DNA of 64,000 nucleotides, from contig CALEYL010000074.1 in NCBI GenBank assembly GCA_937926205.1, forward strand, positions 62,001-126,000, in the 5' to 3' direction. This document shows, piece by piece, positions 8,463 through 17,673 of the stretch. Positions within the stretch are counted from its first letter, which is position 1; the number at the start of each line of letters is the position of its first letter. The notes beneath the pieces were generated by a model. It was not told the DNA's origin and ran no database searches. It worked only from the letters and a program-made list of their open reading frames with translations. Source of the stretch: an uncultured Saprospiraceae bacterium (GTDB lineage: Bacteria > Bacteroidota > Bacteroidia > Chitinophagales > Saprospiraceae). Both the position numbers and the translations under genes were made by a program.

Positions 8463-8843
8463 TTATGCTTTTTTTGCTGCTTCCATTTTGTGAAACAAAA
8501 AATAAGAGCCTCCGAGCGGCACAAAGAACAGCAATGGGAAAATCACCTGAAAACTAAAGCCGTCCACTGCCCAATTGCTTACCGCTGCGCCAATAAAATT
8601 GAGGGCAAAACCAAAATAAGCCCATTCTTTCACCCTTTCAGGCACAGCGGGAATTACGAGGGCAATTGACCCTATAATACTGAAAACATTGATCATATGA
8701 CCGAAATATGGTGGGTAACCGTAGTGCTCCATCGCCGCCTTCGACTCCTCGCTTCCGAAGAATATAACCGTCATCACGCCACACCAGAAAAAGATGATGC
8801 CCGTGGCAATCCAGAAAATGATTTTGTTCTTATTCATGATCAT
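8463..8843 (-). CDS. DoxX-like small membrane protein
   Basis: A 126-residue protein with four hydrophobic helices: IIFWIATGIIFFWCGVMTVI, then around MINVFSIIGSIALVIPAVP, WAYFGFALNFIGAAVS and FPLLFFVPLGGSYFLF. The HYGYPPYFGHMI loop and helix spacing fit the DoxX-like (DoxX_2) family, whose function is undefined. Starts at 8843 (MIMNK) and 8837 (MNK) are both possible. It is convergent with the anti-sigma gene, and a candidate promoter lies about 150 bp upstream. Confidence 0.75.
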   Translation of the reverse strand: MIMNKNKIIFWIATGIIFFWCGVMTVIFFGSEESKAAMEHYGYPPYFGHMINVFSIIGSIALVIPAVPERVKEWAYFGFALNFIGAAVSNWAVDGFSFQVIFPLLFFVPLGGSYFLFHKMEAAKKA

Positions 8844-8991
8844 TTATTCGTTAAAAGTTGTGCAGAATTTATGATATATCATTGTCTGCAACGCATTCAT
8901 CAGAGTTGCTGAGGGCTCTGAGGGCAGGGTCGTCAACGGCTCGAAAAATGTTTTGTTGCTGGCAAGGGCTCTATTCGCAAACAATCAGTTG

Positions 8992-8999
8992 CAAATATA
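8992..8999 (-). promoter_or_regulatory. Candidate -7 box for the DoxX-like gene
   Basis: On the minus strand this reads TATATTTG, an exact TAnnTTTG match, with a TTG about 20 bp upstream. It would give a leader of about 140 nt before the start at 8843. The region 8844-9133 shows no coding sequence. Confidence 0.35.
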
Positions 9000-9133
9000 T
9001 AAGCAACCGTTTGATTGCGCAATTCTTTTTGAGATTATTTAAAAAAGTAGACTGTCCTACCTTGTAGTTTAGAAAAGGCATCACTTGCGAATCCACGAAC
9101 AGAAAGCCAAAGTGAGGCAACAGTGCTGAAAAA

Positions 9134-9313
9134 TCAGAAAGGATGCAAAGTGCTGAAAGCGATTGAAGGTCCGGCTTTTTCTTTTGGAAAACCTGATTTG
9201 TCATGCATCATTTGCTGATCATTTTTCGACATTGGGCAACCGCAATCGCTGGCGCGACAGCCACCCACACCCAGAAGGATAACCAACAAAGCAAAAAAGG
9301 CATATTTTTTCAT
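9134..9313 (-). CDS. 59-residue Cys-containing lipoprotein
   Basis: A small gene. ATG at 9313 gives MKKYAFFALLVILLGVGGC, a typical signal peptide II with lipobox GVGGC, followed by RASDCGCPMSKNDQQMMHD and a short tail ending in TLHPF, stop at 9134-9136. The Cys pair plus CPM motif right after the lipid-anchored Cys suggests a possible metal- or redox-linked site, but I do not recognise a function. It lies between the DoxX-like gene and the divergent aminotransferase. The signal peptide makes a chance ORF unlikely. Confidence 0.6.
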   Translation of the reverse strand: MKKYAFFALLVILLGVGGCRASDCGCPMSKNDQQMMHDKSGFPKEKAGPSIAFSTLHPF

Positions 9314-9404
9314 AGCAACATAGCATTTAAAGCATCCTGTAAATATAATATCTTGGGTCCACTATTGCGACAAGCAAAAAAGACTCAATTAAATTCAGTG
9401 CTTT

Positions 9405-10616
9405 ATGAACGACATCTTCCGCGCCCAATTTCCGGCTTTAAGCCGCCTGCACAACCAACGTCCGCTGGTTTTTCTCGATGGCCCGGCCGGCACCCAGGTT
9501 CCGGAACAGGTAATTGAGGCCATTTCCACTTACTACCGAAATTCTAACGCAAATACCCACGGCGCATTCCTCACCACCCGCGAAACGGACGCCGTGATGG
9601 ATGCTACGCGTGAAAAAATGGCAGCTTTTCTCGGCGCGGAAGACGGGCATACCATCTCGCTGGGGCAAAACATGACGACGCTCAATTATGCACTCAGCCG
9701 CGCCATTGGACGTGCGCTGCACCCCGGTGATGAAATCCTCATCACTCAGCTCGACCACGAATCGAACCGGGCGCCCTGGCTGGCTTTGCAGGAACGCGGC
9801 ATCGTCGTGCGCGAAATTGCCGTCAAACCCGACGCCACACTCGATTACGAGGACATGGCATCCAAAATCAATGAACGCACGCGCCTCGTAGCGATGGGTT
9901 ACGCCTCCAACCTGAGTGGTACGGTAAACGATGTGGCCCTGGCCCGACGGCTGACCCACCAGGTTGGCGCCTGGCTGTTGATAGACGCAGTGCATTATGC
10001 TCCGCATTTTCCGCTTGCTGTCCGGGACCTGGGGTGCGACTTTTTGCTTTGTTCTGCCTATAAATTCTATGGGCCCCATGTCGGCATCCTCTACTGCCGG
10101 CCCGGTTTGCTCGACCGTTTGCAACCAGACCGCCTGCGCACAGCTGCGCAACACGCCCCTTACTCCATTGAAACGGGCACCCTCAACCACGCTGCTATGG
10201 CGGGTGTTGGCGCTGCCGTAGACTTCATTGCTTCACTCGGAGAAGGGCTGACACTGCGCGCTCGCCTGCTGGATGCGATGCAAACAATCGGGCTGCACGA
10301 AAGGGAGATGGTGCTGACGCTACACAAAGGCCTGTCGCAAATTTACGGCATCAGCATCGTCGGTCCGGGCATGGATGACCCACTTCGCGCTCCCACCCTG
10401 GCGATAAAAGTTGCCGGAAAGCGCCCCGATGAAGTTTGCCATTTGCTGGCAGAACAAAACATATTTGCCTGGGACGGCCATTTTTATGCGATACGCGCGA
10501 CTGAAGTGCTGGGATTGCGCGAAAAAGGCGGGGTTACGCGTATGGGCATTTCGGCCTACACGAATGTGGAAGATGTGGAAGCAACACTGGAAGCCATGCG
10601 GGAAATTGCCCGTTAA
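9405..10616 (+). CDS. Cysteine desulfurase-like, class V aminotransferase-fold enzyme
   Basis: A 403-residue PLP enzyme of the group annotated as cysteine desulfurase-like (VC1184-type), related to isopenicillin-N epimerases. Seen: the N-terminal FLDGPAGTQVPEQVIEAI; the cofactor-contacting NMTTLNYALSRA; DHESNRAPWLAL; the Asp in AWLLIDAVHYAPH; and the PLP Lys in LLCSAYKFYGPHVGILY. A C-terminal small domain follows (VTRMGISAYTNVEDVE). A mobile catalytic Cys as in true SufS is not evident, so sulfur donation is doubtful. The substrate is unknown. No Suf genes are adjacent. Confidence 0.8.
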   Translation: MNDIFRAQFPALSRLHNQRPLVFLDGPAGTQVPEQVIEAISTYYRNSNANTHGAFLTTRETDAVMDATREKMAAFLGAEDGHTISLGQNMTTLNYALSRAIGRALHPGDEILITQLDHESNRAPWLALQERGIVVREIAVKPDATLDYEDMASKINERTRLVAMGYASNLSGTVNDVALARRLTHQVGAWLLIDAVHYAPHFPLAVRDLGCDFLLCSAYKFYGPHVGILYCRPGLLDRLQPDRLRTAAQHAPYSIETGTLNHAAMAGVGAAVDFIASLGEGLTLRARLLDAMQTIGLHEREMVLTLHKGLSQIYGISIVGPGMDDPLRAPTLAIKVAGKRPDEVCHLLAEQNIFAWDGHFYAIRATEVLGLREKGGVTRMGISAYTNVEDVEATLEAMREIAR

Positions 10617-10690
10617 TGAGCTATTGGTTTTGTATTCCAAAATAAAATGGCCATTTTTGAAAGCCTTACTTCAACGGAAGCTATTTCGAT

Positions 10691-11563
10691 ATGGATAAAA
10701 AGACGCTCACAGAATTTATTCGACGCAATGAACTGGATGCTTTTTTCAAAGCGGCCTCTCAAATGGAGACAGCAAGCGAAGACTGGCACAATGAACTGGT
10801 TTTGCTTGAGCGCCGCTTTGTTGAGCTGGAAGACCTCTCTTCTGACGGCGTCTTATCCCACGAAGAAGCCTCCCGGCAACGCAACGGCATCAGCAGAGAT
10901 GGGATGAAACTGCTGGAAGAACTGGATGCCGCCAAACTAATCCATCCAGCCTTCCCAAAAGTTCGAAAGGTAAAAAAATCGACGCTGTGGCTGTCACTGG
11001 GGGCCGGCCTACTGGCGGCTTTATTAATTTGGCAATTTAATATTCCATCCCGTCAACAGGAGGATGGCGTAAAACCTACTGTAAATTCAGAGCAATCGAA
11101 ACCCGAAAATAAGTCCAATGATCATCAAACCATTAACGTACCCGACAGCAAAGAAAAAAGGTCGCCAACAACGCAAGAACAAACAAAAAAAAGTGGCGTC
11201 CCCTTAAAAGTGAGTGGTAATAACGATAAATTTGACGATGAAATAGCTGCTTTTCTAACAAAAGTATTGCTTGAAAAAGGCATTGCTGCCTATCCGGCCG
11301 CGAAAGGTGGGAACTATGCATCAGCTTTGGATTGCAGGTTTTCCATGGATAAAACCCGCGCAAGTAATGATGCAGTGAAATGGGTCATTACAATGACCCT
11401 GAGTGCACGAAATTCAGACAATGTACTGTGCTATACAAAGCGTTTTACTTCAGAGGCACAAATGCTGCGTCAGGGAGTTGATGAAACGGACGCATTGCGC
11501 CGTGGGTTGAGCAGCCTGCGAAAAGGAATCCTTTCTTCCGGAATCAAAATCTGCACAGACTAG
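10691..11563 (+). CDS. Single-pass membrane protein with N-terminal effector-associated domain (EAD11-like)
   Basis: A 290-residue protein. Residues 1-75 resemble an effector-associated domain: a helical bundle with the pattern DWHNELVLLERRFVELED, then GVLSHEEASRQRNGISRDGM and LLEEL. These small domains act as homotypic adaptors that recruit effectors in bacterial conflict systems. A TM helix follows (about 96-115, TLWLSLGAGLLAALLIWQFN), then a low-complexity Pro/Ser/Lys linker and a C-terminal domain (about 175-290) that I do not recognise. The C-terminal part would be extracytoplasmic. The typical partner (NACHT, caspase or other effector with a matching EAD) is not adjacent. The EAD call rests on pattern alone. 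Confidence 0.55.
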   Translation: MDKKTLTEFIRRNELDAFFKAASQMETASEDWHNELVLLERRFVELEDLSSDGVLSHEEASRQRNGISRDGMKLLEELDAAKLIHPAFPKVRKVKKSTLWLSLGAGLLAALLIWQFNIPSRQQEDGVKPTVNSEQSKPENKSNDHQTINVPDSKEKRSPTTQEQTKKSGVPLKVSGNNDKFDDEIAAFLTKVLLEKGIAAYPAAKGGNYASALDCRFSMDKTRASNDAVKWVITMTLSARNSDNVLCYTKRFTSEAQMLRQGVDETDALRRGLSSLRKGILSSGIKICTD

Positions 11564-11643
11564 GCGCCCGGAATATACCTGCTTATGCCGGATCAGTAAA
11601 ACGAACTGAATAGGATAAAACTGCCCCCTCAAACAATTGTCCC

Positions 11644-14600
11644 ATGATTAGAGAATGGTTACTTTCATTTTTGCTCCCGGCATTGCTGTTTTGCCACACG
11701 GACCTTCATGCACAATGGTCGGAACACCGCACCCCCGTTGGAAAACACATCTCCTCCCTCGCCTTTGTCGGAGATCAGGTGTTTGCACAATCAAATTTTC
11801 CGAACAGCACTTCATTTGAAACTGTTACCGCTGAAAATGGCGGCGTCTGGGCAAACCTGGCTGTTCCCGCAGATACCTTATGCCCGGGCGGCCTGTGCAA
11901 ATCCAAAACAATTGAATCCGAAAACGGACATTTATACTATGTCAATTCCAACGGCTGGCCTGGGTTTGCCTACAAATCAGACGATGCCGGCCAATCATGG
12001 GACCTCGTGATTCCGCATTATTCTGATTTTTTGGAAGTACTTTTTTCAGGCGATTATATTTTTGCTTCCGCAAACAATGTGGTTTGGCGTTCCAACAGCG
12101 ACGGACTCGAAAGCCATAATTCCTTTATCTCCCAGGCCAGCTGGAACATCTCGGATATTTGTCAGTGGGACGATAAGCTGTTGCTACTTGACGGCATCGG
12201 CCTTTGGGTTTCGGCAAACTCCGGCGACACCTGGACTCCATTAACGAACGCCATCACGGCAGTAGGCCTTTCTTATACAGATGCCGACCTTTTTGCTTTT
12301 GGCAACAGTCTTTTCCTTTCCGCAAGAGAACAGGGCATGCACACGTCCACCGACGGCGGCGCCACCTGGAACCTGCTGCCGTTTCCGGGCGGACGATACG
12401 TGCATTCCATGATCGAATACAACGGGAAGCTTTTTTGCGGGGATGGGAAAAATTTATTCACCTCTGCCGACGGAGGGCTGACCTGGGTAAAAGAATTGGC
12501 TGCCCCCGGCCCCAATGTGCTCAAAGTAAACAGCAATGAAATTTGGATGGGAACCGACTATGGCATCTTTAAATCAACTGACAGCGGCAAAAACTGGGTA
12601 GCGCTCAACCCGGGGTTGCACCGCCCGTTATTTGGATCGCCCTACTCGACAACCACCAACAAAACGCTGTTTTCCCATGCCGGGCGAATGTTCCTTTCCA
12701 CCGAATTTGGCCTGTTCGATACGCCTGATGACGGCGAGACCTGGCGCTATGCCGGAAATTTTGAAAACGTCACCACTGGTATTGCAGGCGACAGCGCGCT
12801 CGTTATCAACGAGGGAATGCAGTTGGGCAATTCCTGGTATTACAGCCGCGACACCGGACAAACCTGGCAGCTCTTCCCGCTCCCGCCAAATGTAGCCGGC
12901 ACTTACAACCTGATGTTGTATGCCAGCGGCGCCTATTATTTTTTCGCAAATGCTACCTGTTATAAAACCAGCAATTTTGGACAGGACTGGGAGCAACTAC
13001 CGATAACCTTTCCCGGTGCGATCTGGCAGGCTGCTTTTTCGCAGGGGAAGTTGTTCGCGGTCGCACACAACGGCTATGCCATTTCTGAAGATTTGGGCAT
13101 GACCTGGAACATTGAACCTTTGGCCGGCATTTCGGATTTTCAGCTTTTTTTCAATGAGCAGCAAATTTATGCGCGATTCACGTCCATTTACTATCGATAC
13201 GACACCGATCATTGGCAACAGATAACGGTTTCACCTTCCGGAAATTATACCTTGGTCGTTGGCGAGCAGGCCTTGTTTGCCTACGATGTAACTTCCACAT
13301 TCGCACACAACCTGCTCCTTTCTGTTGATGAAGGTGAGAACTGGATCAACCTCATATCCGCCCAGCCTTTCCTGACCAACCGCAATTTTGACCGTGGCGC
13401 GCTGGCCTTTGGCATGCACAACAACAGCTTTTATGCTTTTGGCAAAAGTGCGACAGACGGCGTCACGCCAGCGCTTTGGAAACTGAATACCGGCGAAACC
13501 GGCAATCCGATTCGCCCCGGCAAAGTTTTTTTTGACCAAAACAGCAATGGCATTCCGGATGGTACCGATAGGGGCATTCCCAATATTGTAGTCAGCACGC
13601 CTTCTGCACAGGCCATCAGCAATGTTCGTGGTGAATTTGTCTTTTTTTCAGGCGCCCCGGGCGATACGCTCCGCCCTTACCTGAACAATCCCTCGTGGAT
13701 CAGCGAACCGGCCTTTCATATTCTGAGTGCTACACCGCAGCCCTATTTTTTCGCCATTACAGTGCTGCCCGGCGTGCCGGATCTCGTTGTTTCGGCTACA
13801 GCAGCCGCTGCATTTCGCCCCGGGTCCACAACTGCGTTAAAAATCAGGGTCATCAATACAGGATCTGTGAATGCTACAGGCATGCTGCGGTTCATTAAAC
13901 CGACTGCCATAGAGGCCACTCCGGATTCGCCGCCTGCGAATGCGGTTTCGGCAGATACCCTGATCTGGAATTTAGACCTGCTCCCGTTTATAAACTACGA
14001 CTTTAATGTCTTGCTCGAAATTCCGACTACGGTCTCCATCGGCACACTGCTTCCTTTTTTCGTAGAAGCCATTCCGGATATTCCGGATGCTTTCCTGGCT
14101 GACAATACCGTGAGCTTCACGGAAACGGTAGTTGGCTCCTTCGATCCGAATGACAAGCTGGTTGATCCTGAACGCATCAGCACCGAAGTTGCCGCAGAAG
14201 GTACCTGGCTCGATTACACCATCCGCTTTCAAAACACCGGAACGGATTATGCGGGATTGGTACGCCTAACCGACACCCTGAGTGAACGGCTGGATCTCCC
14301 TTCCATCCAGATACGCAGTGCCAGCCACGCCTGCCAGTATGCGTTCCGGGAAGGGCGGGTGCTCGAAGCTACTTTTTACCCCATTGCCCTCAGCCCCACT
14401 CTTGCGAATGAACCGGGCAGTCATGGTTTTTTGCGTTTCGCCATCCGCCTGCTGCCGGGACTGGAGGAGACAGATACCGTTCGCAATGCAGCTCATATTG
14501 TGTTTGATTACAATGCGCCGGTTAGAACCAATACAGCTAAAACCTGGGTCGAAGTTGTCTCCGCCATCCGGGAATTGACTGGCAGCTGGCGTCAGTTGAC

Positions 14601-14823
14601 CTTGTTCCCAAACCCGGCCAGTGCCGTTTGCACCATCGCGACGCCGCAGGAGATGGATGTAAAAAACGCTCAACTTTATGTAATGGATCCTACGGGAAGG
14701 CTATTGCAAACGCACCCTTTTACAACGGAACTGAAGGTAGGTAACCTGGCAACAGGGATTTATTTTGTTGTCCTGAAAACGTTGAAGGGGGAGATAGCGA
14801 TGGGCAAATTGATCAAACAGTAG
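11644..14823 (+). CDS. T9SS-secreted Asp-box propeller protein with type A sorting domain
   Basis: A 1059-residue exported protein. A signal peptide covers residues 1-24 (ending LHAQ). Residues about 25-610 carry repeated Asp-box motifs (SDDAGQSWDLV, TSTDGGATWNLL, TSADGGLTWVKE, KSTDSGKNWVAL, SVDEGENWINL), as in sialidase/sortilin-like propellers. A prealbumin-like or SdrD-B-like module follows (VFFDQNSNGIPDGTDRGIPN), then a CARDB/DUF11-like region with SFDPNDKLVDPERI and IVFDYNAPVRTNTA. The last 75 residues are a type A sorting domain (LFPNPASAVCTI ... GIYFVVLKT ... GKLIKQ). It is probably displayed on the cell surface; the ligand is unknown. Its end overlaps the convergent CHAT gene by 11 bp. 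Confidence 0.8.
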   Translation: MIREWLLSFLLPALLFCHTDLHAQWSEHRTPVGKHISSLAFVGDQVFAQSNFPNSTSFETVTAENGGVWANLAVPADTLCPGGLCKSKTIESENGHLYYVNSNGWPGFAYKSDDAGQSWDLVIPHYSDFLEVLFSGDYIFASANNVVWRSNSDGLESHNSFISQASWNISDICQWDDKLLLLDGIGLWVSANSGDTWTPLTNAITAVGLSYTDADLFAFGNSLFLSAREQGMHTSTDGGATWNLLPFPGGRYVHSMIEYNGKLFCGDGKNLFTSADGGLTWVKELAAPGPNVLKVNSNEIWMGTDYGIFKSTDSGKNWVALNPGLHRPLFGSPYSTTTNKTLFSHAGRMFLSTEFGLFDTPDDGETWRYAGNFENVTTGIAGDSALVINEGMQLGNSWYYSRDTGQTWQLFPLPPNVAGTYNLMLYASGAYYFFANATCYKTSNFGQDWEQLPITFPGAIWQAAFSQGKLFAVAHNGYAISEDLGMTWNIEPLAGISDFQLFFNEQQIYARFTSIYYRYDTDHWQQITVSPSGNYTLVVGEQALFAYDVTSTFAHNLLLSVDEGENWINLISAQPFLTNRNFDRGALAFGMHNNSFYAFGKSATDGVTPALWKLNTGETGNPIRPGKVFFDQNSNGIPDGTDRGIPNIVVSTPSAQAISNVRGEFVFFSGAPGDTLRPYLNNPSWISEPAFHILSATPQPYFFAITVLPGVPDLVVSATAAAAFRPGSTTALKIRVINTGSVNATGMLRFIKPTAIEATPDSPPANAVSADTLIWNLDLLPFINYDFNVLLEIPTTVSIGTLLPFFVEAIPDIPDAFLADNTVSFTETVVGSFDPNDKLVDPERISTEVAAEGTWLDYTIRFQNTGTDYAGLVRLTDTLSERLDLPSIQIRSASHACQYAFREGRVLEATFYPIALSPTLANEPGSHGFLRFAIRLLPGLEETDTVRNAAHIVFDYNAPVRTNTAKTWVEVVSAIRELTGSWRQLTLFPNPASAVCTIATPQEMDVKNAQLYVMDPTGRLLQTHPFTTELKVGNLATGIYFVVLKTLKGEIAMGKLIKQ

Positions 14824-17659
14824 CTTGTTTGTAAAACCGCCGATATAAAAAATACAGGAAGCCCGCGCCGATCAGCGATGCGCCAAACGACAACCAGCCC
14901 CGGTGAGAAGGCAGGGACAAGGCATCCCGTTCGCCGGCCACGATGAAATTGGCCCAGTAAAATGGCAGGGAGACCGAAGCATTTTCTGAATCGAGGTAGC
15001 TCAGTTTGGCAGCCTGCAGCGCGTCATCCACCTTTGCGCCCGATTTCAGGTTTTGGTAAAAAAGTTGCATCAGTTTGGCCGAAGCCTGGTCGTCGGCGCT
15101 CCAGAGGTTGCTCACTAAAGTCGGGCAACCGGCATAAGCAAATGCACGGGCAATGCTCATGTTCCCTTCACCCGCAGCCAATTTTCCGGAGCCTGTATTG
15201 CAGGCGCTCAACACAGCCAATTGAGCATGCAGATCCATGTTGTACAATTCTGATGCAAAAACCCGGTTTTCGGCGCCGTCAGCCGTTTTGTTGAACACCA
15301 GGTGCGATTGCATCGGATCTTCTTCATCGAGAATGCCATGGGTGGCGATGTGCAGGATGCCGCAAAGGGGCGCGTAGTCCAGAAAATGCGCTTTGGTAGC
15401 TTCTCCGTTCAGCCAGGATTTGCCTTTTAGCAGGGCACTAATACCCCTGACTTCATCGTCGGCATTTGGCAGGGCGCCCAAATCGCCGCGCATGGCCACC
15501 GGTTTGGGGTCGTCGTCGTATTGTGTGCCAAAACCGCCAAAATGGTAAGATACGCCGGAAGTCTGCCGGTTCCCGTAAATTGTCGCTCCCGCCGACCAGG
15601 CGTAACTGACGGGACACTGCTTCAACAAATACGGAACATCCCGATCCCTCCAGCTTCCGGAATACGGCGCCGTTAGCAGGGCATCAAACGGAATCAGTCC
15701 CAGTGTTCCGACCGGCACGATGGTCAGGTGGCTGGCTTTAAAATCTGACAGTGGCCTGGCAAGCAGCCATTCGTAAAGTTTTGGCGCAGAAGTCAGGTAG
15801 TCGCGCGCTGCATCAGCTTCAGCATATTTAACGTAATCCCAATCGCTGAGCGAGCGTCGGAATTGGTTCAGGGTTGAGTCAAAAACCCCGGTAATCGGCG
15901 TAGCGTAAGCTTTTAGTTGTTTTTTCGAAAGCGCAAAAGTATACAGGGTCGAATCCCCCCGGTAATATTCCACCAGCAAATCGCCTTCGCCGAGCTTGTC
16001 CTGGATTTGGGGGAGCGGGGCATTTTTGCGGAAAGCATATTTGAGTTCGTAATAGCGGGGGAAGTCCCTTTCGAGTTTGTCCTTCAATTGCGTCAGTTGA
16101 AGCTTTGCATCCAGCAGTGCATCCTGATAAGCAGTCGCTGAATCGGGTTCCGAATGCAACCCTATTTCCAGTTCGGCAATGCTTTCTTGTAAACGGCGCT
16201 CCTGTTCGAGCAACGTATCGGGAACACCCCCTAAATGCCTGATGCTTTTATCGTACAAAGCCTCTGCCATGACGGCCGCCTTTACGCGTTCTGCGAAGGA
16301 AAAGGCTTTTTCGGACCAACTGGCATCTCCGGTTAGGGAAGCAAGTTCCATAGCCGTTTTGATGCCCCCTGAAACAGCGGGATCGAGGTATTCATACAAT
16401 TCGGCTTTCGAAGATTCGTGGCCGTAGGACAAGCGCATGTTTTCGCCGTAAGCGATGGCAAGCTCAAAGGCAGCAAGTGCATATTCCAGCGTTTTGGGGT
16501 CGCGGGTTTGTTTGTATTTTTGGAAATAGGCAGCCCCCTTGCCTTCTATACTGCCAAGTACCCAATAACTGCCGGGTGAAAGCTGATCTAAAGCAGGGTT
16601 TTCTGACGCATCCATCACTTCATTGGCGCCAGCGCTTTGGGCCAAAAGGTTTTTGTGAAACCAGGCCAGCGCTTTGTCGGGATTGTTGGATTCGAGGTAG
16701 ATTTTGCCGGCGAGGTTGCTTATTCTGGCATATTCAATATGCTCAATCCCATAACCCGCTTCGCCATAAGTCAACGCCTGATTGATGCAGGCAATGGCTT
16801 TTGGGAAGTTGTGTTTTTCCCTGTAAAGTCGGGCGTATTGATAATAACCATCTGCTTTGCCAGCGGCATCATCTCCTAAAAGCGGAAGCGCCTGAGCCAG
16901 CACAACAAAAGCGCTGTCGATTTTCCCAAAATCCTGATAGGCTTTGGAAAACTGAATCCATGTTTGCGGATCATTAGGGTTGATGGCAAGGGACTGTCGG
17001 AAACAGGAAAAGGAACGTAGGTCGGCTTTGGAACGGTAAATGTCGCCGATGTAATAGAGTACCGTGGCCAGATTCGAAGAATCTTTCAGGTTTTGGAAAA
17101 ACGGGAGGGCTTTCATCAGTAAATCAAGGCCCCCCTCATGGTTGCCGCTATCCCAATAAAGCCTGCCAATGTTTACATAGCAGCGAGACATCAGACTGGT
17201 ATCTTTTATCATTTCAGCATAGGAGAGGCTTTCTTTATAGTTTGCGATAGCCCGGGCCGGGTCATCATAGTAGTAGTAGCTTCCCAGATAACTGAAGAAA
17301 TAAGCTTTTTGTAGTTTAGAATTTTCAAAGTGCTCCGCCTTTTTTGTGGCCGCTTCAAAGAATGCAATGCCTTTCAGGTAGTCAGTTTCAAAAAAACAAT
17401 CGTCCAGTTTCCGGCAAGCCGCCAGATAGCTTTCCCCGTCTTTTGCTTTTTCAAACACCAAAAGGGCCTCTTTCAGTAGTGGGATGGCCGATTCATAATC
17501 TTCAATTCCCATTAATGCGACCGCATCTTCTACCTGGCATACGGCTGCATTCAAAACTGCTGACGGCTCTGAACGCTGAAAGCTGCTGACGCCAATGAGG
17601 AGGGCGAGCAGCAGCTTAGAGTGAAAAGATTTCAGGCAAGACAAAGGTTTCAGAACCAT
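14813..17659 (-). CDS. TPR-CHAT protease with C-terminal membrane helix
   Basis: A 948-residue protein. The ATG at 17659 gives a hydrophobic N-terminus (LLLALLIGVSSF) and clears the upstream gene by 14 bp; an earlier ATG at 17743 would overlap it. Residues about 40-480 are TPR units. The C-terminal CHAT domain (about 620-920) keeps the caspase-like dyad: His near 774 in ILHIATHG and Cys near 820 in VLSACNTGSG, with SLW and PFYWANFIVAG also present. A final TM helix (LSFGASLIGAGFLYFLY) anchors it. CHAT proteases cleave specific partner proteins; TPR-CHAT enzymes can be effectors controlling sigma factors. With both hydrophobic ends used, the catalytic part may face the periplasm. It is the last gene of an operon with two secreted paralogues. 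Confidence 0.85.
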   Translation of the reverse strand: MVLKPLSCLKSFHSKLLLALLIGVSSFQRSEPSAVLNAAVCQVEDAVALMGIEDYESAIPLLKEALLVFEKAKDGESYLAACRKLDDCFFETDYLKGIAFFEAATKKAEHFENSKLQKAYFFSYLGSYYYYDDPARAIANYKESLSYAEMIKDTSLMSRCYVNIGRLYWDSGNHEGGLDLLMKALPFFQNLKDSSNLATVLYYIGDIYRSKADLRSFSCFRQSLAINPNDPQTWIQFSKAYQDFGKIDSAFVVLAQALPLLGDDAAGKADGYYQYARLYREKHNFPKAIACINQALTYGEAGYGIEHIEYARISNLAGKIYLESNNPDKALAWFHKNLLAQSAGANEVMDASENPALDQLSPGSYWVLGSIEGKGAAYFQKYKQTRDPKTLEYALAAFELAIAYGENMRLSYGHESSKAELYEYLDPAVSGGIKTAMELASLTGDASWSEKAFSFAERVKAAVMAEALYDKSIRHLGGVPDTLLEQERRLQESIAELEIGLHSEPDSATAYQDALLDAKLQLTQLKDKLERDFPRYYELKYAFRKNAPLPQIQDKLGEGDLLVEYYRGDSTLYTFALSKKQLKAYATPITGVFDSTLNQFRRSLSDWDYVKYAEADAARDYLTSAPKLYEWLLARPLSDFKASHLTIVPVGTLGLIPFDALLTAPYSGSWRDRDVPYLLKQCPVSYAWSAGATIYGNRQTSGVSYHFGGFGTQYDDDPKPVAMRGDLGALPNADDEVRGISALLKGKSWLNGEATKAHFLDYAPLCGILHIATHGILDEEDPMQSHLVFNKTADGAENRVFASELYNMDLHAQLAVLSACNTGSGKLAAGEGNMSIARAFAYAGCPTLVSNLWSADDQASAKLMQLFYQNLKSGAKVDDALQAAKLSYLDSENASVSLPFYWANFIVAGERDALSLPSHRGWLSFGASLIGAGFLYFLYRRFYKQATV

Positions 17660-17673
17660 TAATGCAATTGAAT

